A DNA stretch of 64,000 bases from Marinihelvus fidelis (GTDB lineage: Bacteria > Pseudomonadota > Gammaproteobacteria > Xanthomonadales > SZUA-36): assembly GCF_008725655.1 (NCBI RefSeq), contig NZ_VYXP01000002.1, forward strand, positions 62,001 to 126,000, given 5' to 3'. The translations under genes were made by a program, and so were the position numbers. Position 1 is the stretch's first letter. Each line of letters starts with the position of its first letter. Below, one piece after another: positions 7,247 to 16,832 of the stretch. Below the pieces are notes generated by a model. It was not told where the DNA came from. It saw nothing but the letters and a program-made list of their open reading frames with translations, and ran no database searches.

Positions 7247-8030
7247 TTTCGTACAGGCACACGCCGGTCGCCACCGAGACATTCAGGCTCTCGGTCACAC
7301 CCGCCATCGGGATCGACACCAGGTAGTCGCAGCACTCCATGGTCAGGCGCCGCATGCCCTCGCCCTCGTTGCCCATCACCAGCGCCAGCGGACCGCGCAG
7401 GTCCTGCTGGTAGAGGCCGGTTTCGGCCGCGTCAGATGTGCCCACCAGCCAGATGCCACGCTCCTGCAGGCCGCGCAGGGTGCGCGCCAGGTTCGTGACC
7501 TGCACCAGCGGGATGATTTCCGACGCGCCGGCAGACGCCTTGCGCGCCACCGGCGTCAGGCCCACGGCGCGGTCACGCGGCACGATCACGGCGGCCACGC
7601 CGGCCGCTTCCGCCGTGCGCAGGCAGGCGCCGAGGTTGTGCGGGTCCTGCACGCCATCGAGCACCAGCAGCAGCGGATCGCCTTCGACGGCGTCCAGCAG
7701 TGCGGGCAATTCATTCTCGTTATGTGCTTTCGCCAGCGGCCGCTCGGCAAGGACGTCCTGGTGCTGCGGGAACCCCGCCAGTCGCTCCAGGTCGTCGCGC
7801 TCCAGCCGCTGCACCGGCACGCCGTGCTCACGCGCCAGCGCCTCGATCTCGCGGACACGCGGGTTGCGCGCGCCTTCGGCGATACTCACGCGCGTGACCA
7901 CCCCGGTCCTGAGCGCTGCCAGCACCGGGTTGATGCCGGCCACCAGCGCCGAGTCTTGCTGCTGGACGGACGCGTCATGCACGCCCCTGCCCGGCTCGCG
8001 CTTCGGCGGCTTGTTGCGCTTACGGCTCAT
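7221..8030 (-). CDS. rlmB: 23S rRNA (guanosine(2251)-2'-O)-methyltransferase
   Basis: The 269-residue product is a SpoU-type SPOUT methyltransferase. It shows a short N-terminal substrate-binding domain (about 28-100), then the trefoil-knot motifs DGVQDPHNLGACLRTAEAAG, VMGNEGEGMR and IPMAGVTESLNVSVA. RlmB methylates G2251 in the ribosomal P loop. Its start overlaps the rnr stop by four bases, as in the conserved rnr-rlmB pair. The first 25 residues are basic. Confidence 0.95.
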   Translation of the reverse strand: MSRKRNKPPKREPGRGVHDASVQQQDSALVAGINPVLAALRTGVVTRVSIAEGARNPRVREIEALAREHGVPVQRLERDDLERLAGFPQHQDVLAERPLAKAHNENELPALLDAVEGDPLLLVLDGVQDPHNLGACLRTAEAAGVAAVIVPRDRAVGLTPVARKASAGASEIIPLVQVTNLARTLRGLQERGIWLVGTSDAAETGLYQQDLRGPLALVMGNEGEGMRRLTMECCDYLVSIPMAGVTESLNVSVATGVCLYEIRRQRLAV

Positions 8031-10180
8031 GACTCGGCCAGTTCGAAGTCGATCTTCCGCTCTTCCACGTTCACCCCTTCAACACTCACGCGCACGGGGT
8101 CGGCGAGCTGAAAGACTCGGCCACGCCGTTCACCGGTCAGCGAATGGCTGACGGGGTCGAAGTGGTAGTAGTCGTTGGGCAGGTTGGTGACATGCACCAG
8201 GCCGTTGACGTTGCCGTGGTCCAGCTCGACAAACAGGCCGAACGAGGTGACGCCCGAGACGATGCCGTTGAACTCCATGCCGATGTGCTGCTCCATGTAC
8301 GCGCACTTCAGGCGGTCGTCGACATCACGCTCGGCCTCCTCGGCACGGCGCTCACGGTGCGAGCAGCCCTCGCAGAGCTTCTGCATGTCGTTCTTGCCGT
8401 ACGGGAACTCCGCCTTGGCCTGCCGCGCGATGGCGTGGTGAATGGCGCGGTGCGCCAGCAGGTCCGGGTAGCGGCGGATGGGCGAGGTGAAATGGCTGTA
8501 GGCATCCAGCGCCAGGCCGAAATGGCCGTTGTTCTCCGGCAGGTAGACCGCCAGTGACTGCGAGCGCAGCAGCACGGCCATGATCAGCTTTTCGTCCGGC
8601 CGTCCTTTGGCCTGCTGGGCGATACGGTCAAAATCACGCGGCTCGGGCTGGTCACGCCAGGTCGGCTTCAGGCCCTGCGCCTGAAGGAACTGGGTCAGCG
8701 ACTCCAGCTTCAGCATTGGCGGCGGCGCGTGCACGCGGTACGGTGCCGGCAGACCCGTCTGTTGCAGGAACCGGGCCGCCTCGACGTTAGCCATGATCAT
8801 GCACTCTTCGATCAGTTTATGCGCATCGTTACGCGTGGTCGGCAGCAGGTCGGCCACTTCGCCGTTCTCGTCGAAGGCGAACTTCACTTCCTGGCTCTCG
8901 AAATCGATCGCGCCGCGCTGGCGCCGGGCCTTCTTCAGTACCTTGTACAGCGCGTGCAGGTCGTCCAGGTTGGCGCGAATGGCGTCCGCATCGCGGTCCA
9001 GCTTGATGTCGCCCTCATCCAGGTAGCGCCACACCTGGCCGTAGGTCAGGCGCGCGTGCGAGTGCATGACGGCGGCGACGAAGCGGCTACGTGTGACCTG
9101 GCCACGCTCGTCCACGGTCATGTCGCAAGCCAGGCACAGGCGGTCCTCGCGCGGCTTGAGCGAGCACAGGCCGTTGGAGAGCGCCTCAGGCAGCATCGGC
9201 ACCACGCGGTTGGGAAAGTACACCGAGGTGCCGCGATTGACCGCCTCGACGTCCAGCAGGCCGCCGGGTTTGACGTAGCTGGCCACGTCGGCGATGGTGA
9301 CCACGAGCCGCCAGCCCTTGCGCTGGCGCTGGGCGTACACGGCGTCGTCAAAGTCGCGCGCATCGGCGCCGTCGATGGTCACCAGTGGCAGGTCGCGCAG
9401 GTCCTTGCGGCCTTCCTTCATGGCCTCTGGAACTACGTCGCCAAAGGCCTTGGCCTCGGCTTCAACGCCATCCGGCCACTGGTAGGGAATTCCGAAGTTG
9501 TGGATGGCGATGTCGGTGGCCATGCCCGGCGCACCCATCTCGCCCAGCACCTGGACGATCTTGCCCACCGGCGGCTGCTTTTCCGTCGGCTGGTTGATGA
9601 TGGCCGCAACCACGATCTGCCCGGGCTTGGCGCCGCCCGTGTCCTTGAGCGGAATCAGCACGTCCTGGGAAATGCGGGTTTCATCCGGCACCACCAGCGC
9701 CACCCCGCTCTCCTCCACGAAACGCCCGACCACGGTCTGGTTGGCGCGCTCGAGCACCTCCTTGACCTTGCCCTCGCGCCGGCCGCGATGGTCAACACCG
9801 ATCACGCTGGCCAGCACACGGTCGCCGTGCAGCACCGAGCGCATCTGCCGTGACGACAGGTACAGGTCCTCGCCGCCGTCCTCGGGCACCAGGAAGCCGT
9901 AGCCATCCGGGTGCGCCGTGACCCGGCCACTGACCAGGTCCATCTTCGCCGCCACGCCGTAGGCGCCACGGCGGTTCTTGATCAGCTGGCCGTCGCGCAC
10001 CATGGCCTTCAGGCGCCGGCGCAGGATTTCACGGCTGTCGGCGCTCTCCACGCCCAGCGCATGGACAATATCGCCGCGTTTCAGCGGCCGGCCTTCGCGC
10101 TCCAGGCAATCCAGAATGGCCTGGCGATCGGGTGCTTCGGCATCAATATGCCCGGGATTATTGTTTTCGTGTTTACTCAT
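8027..10180 (-). CDS. rnr: Ribonuclease R
   Basis: The 717-residue product has an N-terminal winged helix (about 10-75), cold-shock domains, the RNB catalytic domain with DGADARDFDDAVYAQ supplying metal-binding aspartates, and a C-terminal S1 domain (GIVSGVTSFGLFVELDHG). RNase R is a processive 3'-5' exonuclease that degrades structured RNA. The protein ends ten residues after the S1 core and lacks the long Lys-rich tail of the Escherichia coli enzyme (813 residues), so tail-dependent helicase or trans-translation functions may differ. It is transcribed with rlmB. Confidence 0.95.
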   Translation of the reverse strand: MSKHENNNPGHIDAEAPDRQAILDCLEREGRPLKRGDIVHALGVESADSREILRRRLKAMVRDGQLIKNRRGAYGVAAKMDLVSGRVTAHPDGYGFLVPEDGGEDLYLSSRQMRSVLHGDRVLASVIGVDHRGRREGKVKEVLERANQTVVGRFVEESGVALVVPDETRISQDVLIPLKDTGGAKPGQIVVAAIINQPTEKQPPVGKIVQVLGEMGAPGMATDIAIHNFGIPYQWPDGVEAEAKAFGDVVPEAMKEGRKDLRDLPLVTIDGADARDFDDAVYAQRQRKGWRLVVTIADVASYVKPGGLLDVEAVNRGTSVYFPNRVVPMLPEALSNGLCSLKPREDRLCLACDMTVDERGQVTRSRFVAAVMHSHARLTYGQVWRYLDEGDIKLDRDADAIRANLDDLHALYKVLKKARRQRGAIDFESQEVKFAFDENGEVADLLPTTRNDAHKLIEECMIMANVEAARFLQQTGLPAPYRVHAPPPMLKLESLTQFLQAQGLKPTWRDQPEPRDFDRIAQQAKGRPDEKLIMAVLLRSQSLAVYLPENNGHFGLALDAYSHFTSPIRRYPDLLAHRAIHHAIARQAKAEFPYGKNDMQKLCEGCSHRERRAEEAERDVDDRLKCAYMEQHIGMEFNGIVSGVTSFGLFVELDHGNVNGLVHVTNLPNDYYHFDPVSHSLTGERRGRVFQLADPVRVSVEGVNVEERKIDFELAES

Positions 10181-10418
10181 ACATTCATTCTAAAGCTGAA
10201 ACCCCAGCCAAAACACCGGGAAGAAAAGGACGCGTCGAACAGGCGCTGACGCAACAGGCGACCAGAAAGCCCGCCTTCACTAAAGACTTTCGCGTAATTC
10301 GCGTAATTCTAAAAATCTGCGGTAAAAAAAGTCCACCTACGAAGCAAGGCGCCACCTACTCGGTAGCGCCCCGTTCATCCAGGCGTCAATCGCAAAAAAG
10401 GATTCCCCTGGAAAGTGA

Positions 10419-10505
10419 TGGTGCCGAGGAGAGGACTTGAACCTCCACGAGCTTTCGCTCACTAGCACCTGAAGCTAGCGCGTCTACCAATTCCGCCACC
10501 TCGGC
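10419..10505 (-). tRNA. tRNA-Leu (anticodon CAG)
   Basis: On the minus strand the gene begins GCCGAGG and ends with the pairing CCTCGGC, discriminator A and encoded CCA. It has the class II long variable arm, a D arm with GGTAGACGCG, and a five-pair anticodon stem CTAGC/GCTAG around the loop TTCAGGT, anticodon CAG. It lies between rnr and purA, where many gammaproteobacteria have nsrR. A run of six T lies about 20 bases downstream with only a weak hairpin. Confidence 0.97.
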
Positions 10506-10619
10506 AAAAGGCTGAAGTCAAGGGGGAACCTCAGCCTAGGGGTCGATTCGGGGCAAGGGGAACCGCCGAACCGGAGGCGCACTTTACTGGCAACCTCCGG
10601 GCTTGTCAACCATCAATTT

Positions 10620-11936
<1,317 letters not shown>

Positions 11937-11950
11937 TCATCAGCGCGTGG

Positions 11951-12145
11951 TCAGATCAACCACTGCAACATCAGCGCGCCGGCCAGCATGCAGACCAGCC
12001 CCACCACGCGCACGGTTTTCGGCCCCATTCGGGCCATGTCGAGCATGGTGCTGATCCACGCTTTCGGGGCCAGCACCGGCAATACGCCTTCGAGGATCAG
12101 CAACAGCGCGAACGCCGTCAGCAGGTCCTGCCAGAGTTCACTCAC
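11951..12145 (-). CDS. DUF2065 (YjeT-like) small membrane protein
   Basis: The 64-residue product has two hydrophobic helices (LLTAFALLLILEGVLPVLAP and VVGLVCMLAGALMLQWL) around a short basic loop, the form of YjeT/DUF2065 proteins found between hflC and purA. The start is GTG 12145, which overlaps the end of hflC. Function is unknown. Confidence 0.85.
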   Translation of the reverse strand: MSELWQDLLTAFALLLILEGVLPVLAPKAWISTMLDMARMGPKTVRVVGLVCMLAGALMLQWLI

Positions 12146-13007
12146 CGCTGCCGGAATCGCCGCCGAAGTAGTCGAAGAACTCGGTGGACGGATCCAGCAC
12201 CAGCACGTCACCCGGGCCGTCGAAAGCATTCCTGTAGGCCTGCAGGCTGCGGTAGAAGCTGTAGAACTCCTGGTCCGCGTTGTAGGCCTCGGCAAAGGTC
12301 TTGGTCGCGATGGCGTCGCCCTCACCTCTCAGGCGCTGGCCGTCACGCTCGGCCTCGGCCAGGATGATCTGCGCCTGGCGGTCGGCATCGGAGCGGATAC
12401 GCTCGGCTTCCTCGCGACCTTCAAAGCGATACAGGTTCGCGGCTTTCTGGCGGTCGGCGGCCATGCGGCGGAACACCGATTCGCGCACGTCGTCGGGCAG
12501 CTCGATGCTCTTGATGCGCACATCCACCACCTCGATGCCGAATTCTGACGCCGCGGAATTGGCCGAGGTCGCGATGTCCTGCATGGTGCTGACGCGCTGC
12601 TCGGAGACCACCTCGGCCAGCGTGCGGCTGGCGATCTGGTTACGCAGGCGGTCATCGACGATGTCGGACAGGCGGTTCAGCGCCTGCGCCTCGTTACCCT
12701 GGGTGGCCGAGTAGAACGTGGCCACGTCGACGATACGCCACTTCACGAAGGAATCGACCTCGACGAACTTCTGCTCCGAGGTCAGCATCGGCTCCGGCGA
12801 GGTATCCAGGGTGAGGATACGGCGATCGTATTTACGGATATTGTTCACGAACGGCAGCTTGATGTGCAGCCCCGGCTCGTAATCAGACTTGACGATACGG
12901 CCCAGCTGGAAGCGGATCGCGTATTCGGTCTCGCTGACAGTGAACAGGCTGGCCAGGCCGAGGCCGCCCAGGACGATTAACAGGATGACAAGTACAGGGC
13001 GGTTCAT
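12138..13007 (-). CDS. hflC: FtsH protease modulator HflC
   Basis: The 289-residue product has an N-terminal membrane anchor (VILLIVLGGLGLASLFTV) and an SPFH/band-7 domain followed by a long helical region with ERIRSDADRQAQIILAEAE. HflC forms a large periplasmic complex with HflK that surrounds FtsH and modulates membrane proteolysis. Its start overlaps the hflK stop by four bases. Confidence 0.95.
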   Translation of the reverse strand: MNRPVLVILLIVLGGLGLASLFTVSETEYAIRFQLGRIVKSDYEPGLHIKLPFVNNIRKYDRRILTLDTSPEPMLTSEQKFVEVDSFVKWRIVDVATFYSATQGNEAQALNRLSDIVDDRLRNQIASRTLAEVVSEQRVSTMQDIATSANSAASEFGIEVVDVRIKSIELPDDVRESVFRRMAADRQKAANLYRFEGREEAERIRSDADRQAQIILAEAERDGQRLRGEGDAIATKTFAEAYNADQEFYSFYRSLQAYRNAFDGPGDVLVLDPSTEFFDYFGGDSGSGE

Positions 13008-14149
13008 TGGCGACCCTCCCGGTTGGCGTTGCGAGTATTCCGGTCTTGCCGGTCCGCGGTCGGCGCGGGTGAATTCTGCGGCGTGAGTACCGGCGGAATG
13101 CGGTTAACCGCCTCGCCGGACGTGCCTCCAGTGACCTGGTCCAGCGGCAGGTAAAGAATGTTGCCGCTGGAATCGACATCCAGCAGTACCTTGCTGGAGC
13201 GCGACAGCACCCCTTCCATGGCCTGCAGGTACATGCGCTTGCGGGTCACGGCCGGCGCCTGGCGGTACTCTTCGAGCAACAGGCTGAAGCGGTCGGCTTC
13301 ACCCTCGGCCAGGGCGACGGTGGAGTCGCGATAGCCGGTGGCTTCCTCGATGATACGCGCCGCGGCACCGCGGGCCTCGGGAATGACGCTGTTGGCATGC
13401 ACCCGGGCTTCCTCGATAAAGCGCTCGCGATCCTCGCGTGCGCGGACCACGTCCGAATAGGCTTCCCTGACCTGCGGCGGCACGTTCACGTCCACCAGGT
13501 TGAACTCGGTGATTGACATGCCGGCCTGGTAGTTGTCCAGCGTGTCCTGCAATACCCGCTTGGCTTCAAGGCGAACCAGGTCACGCGAGCCACCCTCGAG
13601 AATCGCGTCCAGGCCATTGGCGCCGACGGATTCACGCAGCGCGCTTTCTGCCGCTTGCTGCAGGGTAATTTCCGGATCGCGAACGCGGAACAGGAACGAC
13701 TGCGCATCGTTCACGCGGTACTGGATCTTGTAATTGAACTCGACCAGGTTCTCGTCCTCGGTGAGCATGTGCCCCTGGTCCTCGACCGAGCGCACCGCGC
13801 GGCTGACCTTGGTCAGCGACTCGATAGGCCGCGGCAGCGTAAAGTTGATGCCGGGGTCGAGTTCGCGGGTGTACTTGCCGAAGCGCTGGACTACGCCGCG
13901 TTCGGTTTCGTCGATGATATGCACGGCGTCCCAGCCCACCCAGGCCACCAGCGCCAGCAGTACCAGCGGCAGGACACCGGAACCGCCACCGGAACCCGAG
14001 CCAGAGCGGCGATCGCCGCCACCGCCACCACCGCCAAACAGCGATCGCAGCTTGCCGGAGAGGTTCTGAAACACTTCGTCCAGATCAGGGGGCTGGTCGC
14101 CCTGCTTCCAGGGATCCTTGCCACCCTTGCCGGGTTCTTTCCAGGGCAT
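13004..14149 (-). CDS. hflK: FtsH protease modulator HflK
   Basis: The 381-residue product has a Gly-rich cytoplasmic N-terminus (residues 37-60 contain runs of Gly), a single transmembrane helix (VLPLVLLALVAWVGWDAV) and an SPFH domain with ERGVVQRFGKYT and a long helical stretch. The C-terminus is low complexity. It partners with HflC at the FtsH complex. The gene follows hflX at a distance of about 106 bp. Confidence 0.95.
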   Translation of the reverse strand: MPWKEPGKGGKDPWKQGDQPPDLDEVFQNLSGKLRSLFGGGGGGGDRRSGSGSGGGSGVLPLVLLALVAWVGWDAVHIIDETERGVVQRFGKYTRELDPGINFTLPRPIESLTKVSRAVRSVEDQGHMLTEDENLVEFNYKIQYRVNDAQSFLFRVRDPEITLQQAAESALRESVGANGLDAILEGGSRDLVRLEAKRVLQDTLDNYQAGMSITEFNLVDVNVPPQVREAYSDVVRAREDRERFIEEARVHANSVIPEARGAAARIIEEATGYRDSTVALAEGEADRFSLLLEEYRQAPAVTRKRMYLQAMEGVLSRSSKVLLDVDSSGNILYLPLDQVTGGTSGEAVNRIPPVLTPQNSPAPTADRQDRNTRNANREGRQ

Positions 14150-14255
14150 ATCAATACTCCAGTAGTTCGTGACGGGCCGCGCTGGGCGCGGCGCAGTCGG
14201 GCATTATCCTACGCCGGGCTGGCGCCTGCCAGCCGTAACGGTACGTTGTGCGGGT

Positions 14256-15542
14256 TCAGGTCAACAGCTGCTCGCGCGCCAGCTGGCCTTCGCGCCCACC
14301 CTGCCGGGCCAGGCGCTCGGCCGCGGACAGCGGCAGGTCGACCCGCAGGTCCCAGGCGCCGTCCTCGGTGATCACTTCTTCACTGACGGCATTGAGCTCA
14401 AAGAGTTGCGCGCGCAGCCGCGCGTCGCGGCCATCAAGATGAATCCAGCGCTGCACGCGCTGGCCCACCAGGTGGCGGTCCATGGCCGCGCGCAGCAGGT
14501 CGAGACCGTCGCCGGTGAGCGCGGACACAAACACCCGCTCGGGCGTCATGTCGCCGGGCGGCACCACGCGGGACGACTCGTCGGCCAGGTCGATCTTGTT
14601 AAAGACTTCGATCACCGGCAGCCGGTCGGCGTCGATGGAGGCGAGCACGTCGATGACCTCCTCACGGCGCTCGGCATGGAACGGGTCGGACGCGTCGATC
14701 ACGTGCAGCAGCAGGTCGGCTTCACTGGCTTCCTGCAGCGTGGCGCGGAACGCGGCAATCAGTTCGTGCGGCAATTCGGCGACGAAGCCCACGGTGTCGG
14801 CCAGCAGCACCTCGCCCTGGGCGTCGGCCAGGCGGCGCACGGTGGGGTCCAGCGTGGCGAACTGCATGTCGCGGGCATCGACACCGGAATCCGTCAGCGT
14901 GTTGAACAGCGTTGACTTGCCGGCATTGGTGTAACCCACCAGCGCCACGGTCAGCGCCTCGCCGCGTTGACGACGGCGACGGCCCTGGGCGCGCTGGCGG
15001 GCGACCTTGTCGAGGCGGTCACGCAGGTGACGAATCCGCTGGCCGATGAGGCGGCGGTCCGTTTCCAGCTGTGTTTCACCCGGGCCACGCAGGCCGATAC
15101 CGCCCTTCTGGCGCTCAAGGTGAGTCCAGCCGCGGATCAGCCGCGTCGACAGGTGCCGCAACTGCGCGAGCTCGACCTGCAGCTTGCCCTCGTGGGAACG
15201 GGCGCGCTGCGCGAAGATGTCCAGGATCAGCGTGGTGCGGTCCAGCACCCGGCACTTGCAGTGTTTTTCGATGTTACGTTCCTGCACCGGCGACAGCGGC
15301 CGGCTGCAGAGCACCAGGTCGGCGTCCTGCAGGGTCACGGCCTCGGCCAGTTCATCGACCTTGCCCTGGCCCACGAAGAACTTCGCGTCAGGGCGGTCAC
15401 GGGGTGCGGTGATGACGGACAGCACGGAAACGCCCGCAGAGCGGGCGAGTTCCTGGAATTCATCAAGGGCTTCCGGACCAGTGCCGGAAAAAACGGGATG
15501 CAGGATGACAGCGCGGTTGCCGCGCTCAAGGCGATCGATCAA
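14256..15542 (-). CDS. hflX: Ribosome-associated GTPase HflX
   Basis: The 428-residue product has the HflX N-terminal domain (about 1-190, with LERQKGGIGLRGPGETQLE) and a TRAFAC G domain with VGYTNAGKSTLFN as G1 and DTVGF as G3. HflX splits stalled 70S ribosomes under stress. The start is TTG at 15542; the next residues IDRLERG match the family N-terminus. It lies about 30 bases downstream of hfq. Confidence 0.95.
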   Translation of the reverse strand: MIDRLERGNRAVILHPVFSGTGPEALDEFQELARSAGVSVLSVITAPRDRPDAKFFVGQGKVDELAEAVTLQDADLVLCSRPLSPVQERNIEKHCKCRVLDRTTLILDIFAQRARSHEGKLQVELAQLRHLSTRLIRGWTHLERQKGGIGLRGPGETQLETDRRLIGQRIRHLRDRLDKVARQRAQGRRRRQRGEALTVALVGYTNAGKSTLFNTLTDSGVDARDMQFATLDPTVRRLADAQGEVLLADTVGFVAELPHELIAAFRATLQEASEADLLLHVIDASDPFHAERREEVIDVLASIDADRLPVIEVFNKIDLADESSRVVPPGDMTPERVFVSALTGDGLDLLRAAMDRHLVGQRVQRWIHLDGRDARLRAQLFELNAVSEEVITEDGAWDLRVDLPLSAAERLARQGGREGQLAREQLLT

Positions 15543-15573
15543 AGACGGTACCTGGCTGTGATCCGGGCGGGCA

Positions 15574-15807
15574 TTACTCGGATTGCTGTTCGTCGAATAC
15601 CCGGACGTTGCGTGCCGGCACGACCGTCGAGATGGCGTGCTTGTAGATCATCTGGCTGACCGAATTCTTCAGCAAAACGACGAACTGGTCGAACGATTCG
15701 ATCTGGCCCTGCAGCTTGATGCCATTGACCAGGTATACGGATACGGGGACGCGTTCACGGCGCAACGCGTTCAAAAAAGGTTCTTGTAGACTTTGACCCT
15801 TTGTCAT
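15574..15807 (-). CDS. hfq: RNA chaperone Hfq
   Basis: The 77-residue product has the Sm1 and Sm2 motifs ([20 protein letters not shown] and [10 protein letters not shown]). Hfq forms a hexamer that pairs small RNAs with mRNAs. ATG 15807 is preferred over ATG 15813 because the strong AGGAGG sits seven bases before the former and only one before the latter; the resulting MTKGQSLQ also matches the family. The C-terminal tail is very short. Confidence 0.97.
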   Translation of the reverse strand: MTKGQSLQEPFLNALRRERVPVSVYLVNGIKLQGQIESFDQFVVLLKNSVSQMIYKHAISTVVPARNVRVFDEQQSE

Positions 15808-15827
15808 GGCCATTCCTCCTGTTGGAA

Positions 15828-16832
15828 TTATTGTCCGGCGCCATGGATAAGTTGGGAACGGTCCTGCCCGTTTTCAAGGAACTTTCGGACGTCGCCATGG
15901 ATCCCCCCAAGCGCATTACGCAAGCTGGAATCATACCACAGCGCGTCGGTTTCCTTGCGCAACCAGGTGAGCTGTCGCTTGGCCAGCTGGCGGGTGGCCG
16001 CGAGCACCTTTTCGCGGAAGATCCGGCGCCCCTCGTCGCCGTCGCCATAGGCGCCGTCCAGCCATGCCCAGCCCTGCCGGTAACCCACCGCGCGCATGGA
16101 TGACAGCGACGGGTCGAGCTCCGGCCGTGCGTGCAGCCCGCGCATCTCGGTTTCGAAGCCCTGCGCCATCATCTCGTCGAAGCGCAGGGCGATGCGGCGG
16201 TGCAGCTCGGTGCGCTCGCCCGGGCACACGACTAGCCGCAGAATGCTGAATTCCGGCGGCTCGCGACGCCCTGCCCGGCGCGCCTCGGTCACGGTCTTGC
16301 CGGTCAGCGCCATGACCTCCAGCGCCCGCTGGATGCGCTGCGGGTCGTTCGGGTCGATGCCCGACGCGGCCTCCGGGTCTGCCGCCTTCAGCTCGTCGTG
16401 CAGCCGCGGCCAGCCGACATCGTGCGCCCGTTTCTCGATCTGCGCCCTGACCCCGGCGTCGGCCGAGGGTAACGACGACAACCCCGAAAACAGCGCCCGG
16501 TAGTAGAGCATCGTGCCGCCGGCCAGCAATGGCACCCGCCCTGCCGCGTGAATGGCCCGGATCTCGCGCAATGCGTCGGCGCGGAAGTCGGCCGCCGAAT
16601 AGTTCTCCTCCGGCGCGCGGATATCGATCAGCCGGTGCGGCGCGCGCGCCAGGGTCTCTTCGTCGGGCTTGGCCGTGCCGATATCCATGCCGCGGTAGAC
16701 CAGCGCCGAGTCGACACTGATGATGTCCACGGGAAAGCGCTCGACCAGCTCGACCGCGGAGCCCGTCTTGCCCGCGGCGGTCGGCCCCATCAGCAGGATG
16801 ACCGGGGGCGCGCTTGCTCGTTCGTGGCTCAT
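15828..16832 (-). CDS. miaA: tRNA dimethylallyltransferase
   Basis: The 334-residue product has a P-loop near the start ([16 protein letters not shown]), the [16 protein letters not shown] substrate motif and the C-terminal helical insertion of MiaA. The enzyme adds the isopentenyl group to A37 of tRNAs reading codons that start with U. ATG 16832 overlaps the mutL stop by four bases. It lies just upstream of hfq, as is conserved. Confidence 0.95.
   Translation of the reverse strand: MSHERASAPPVILLMGPTAAGKTGSAVELVERFPVDIISVDSALVYRGMDIGTAKPDEETLARAPHRLIDIRAPEENYSAADFRADALREIRAIHAAGRVPLLAGGTMLYYRALFSGLSSLPSADAGVRAQIEKRAHDVGWPRLHDELKAADPEAASGIDPNDPQRIQRALEVMALTGKTVTEARRAGRREPPEFSILRLVVCPGERTELHRRIALRFDEMMAQGFETEMRGLHARPELDPSLSSMRAVGYRQGWAWLDGAYGDGDEGRRIFREKVLAATRQLAKRQLTWLRKETDALWYDSSLRNALGGIHGDVRKFLENGQDRSQLIHGAGQ

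Noticed and set aside
10289-10306. Tandem CGCGTAATT units upstream of the tRNA-Leu gene
   Set aside because: Only two units are present and no nearby feature explains them; probably chance.
10571-10600. CCGGAGG/CCTCCGG hairpin downstream of purA as a terminator
   Set aside because: The stem is seven bases with a 16-base loop and no T run on the relevant strand.
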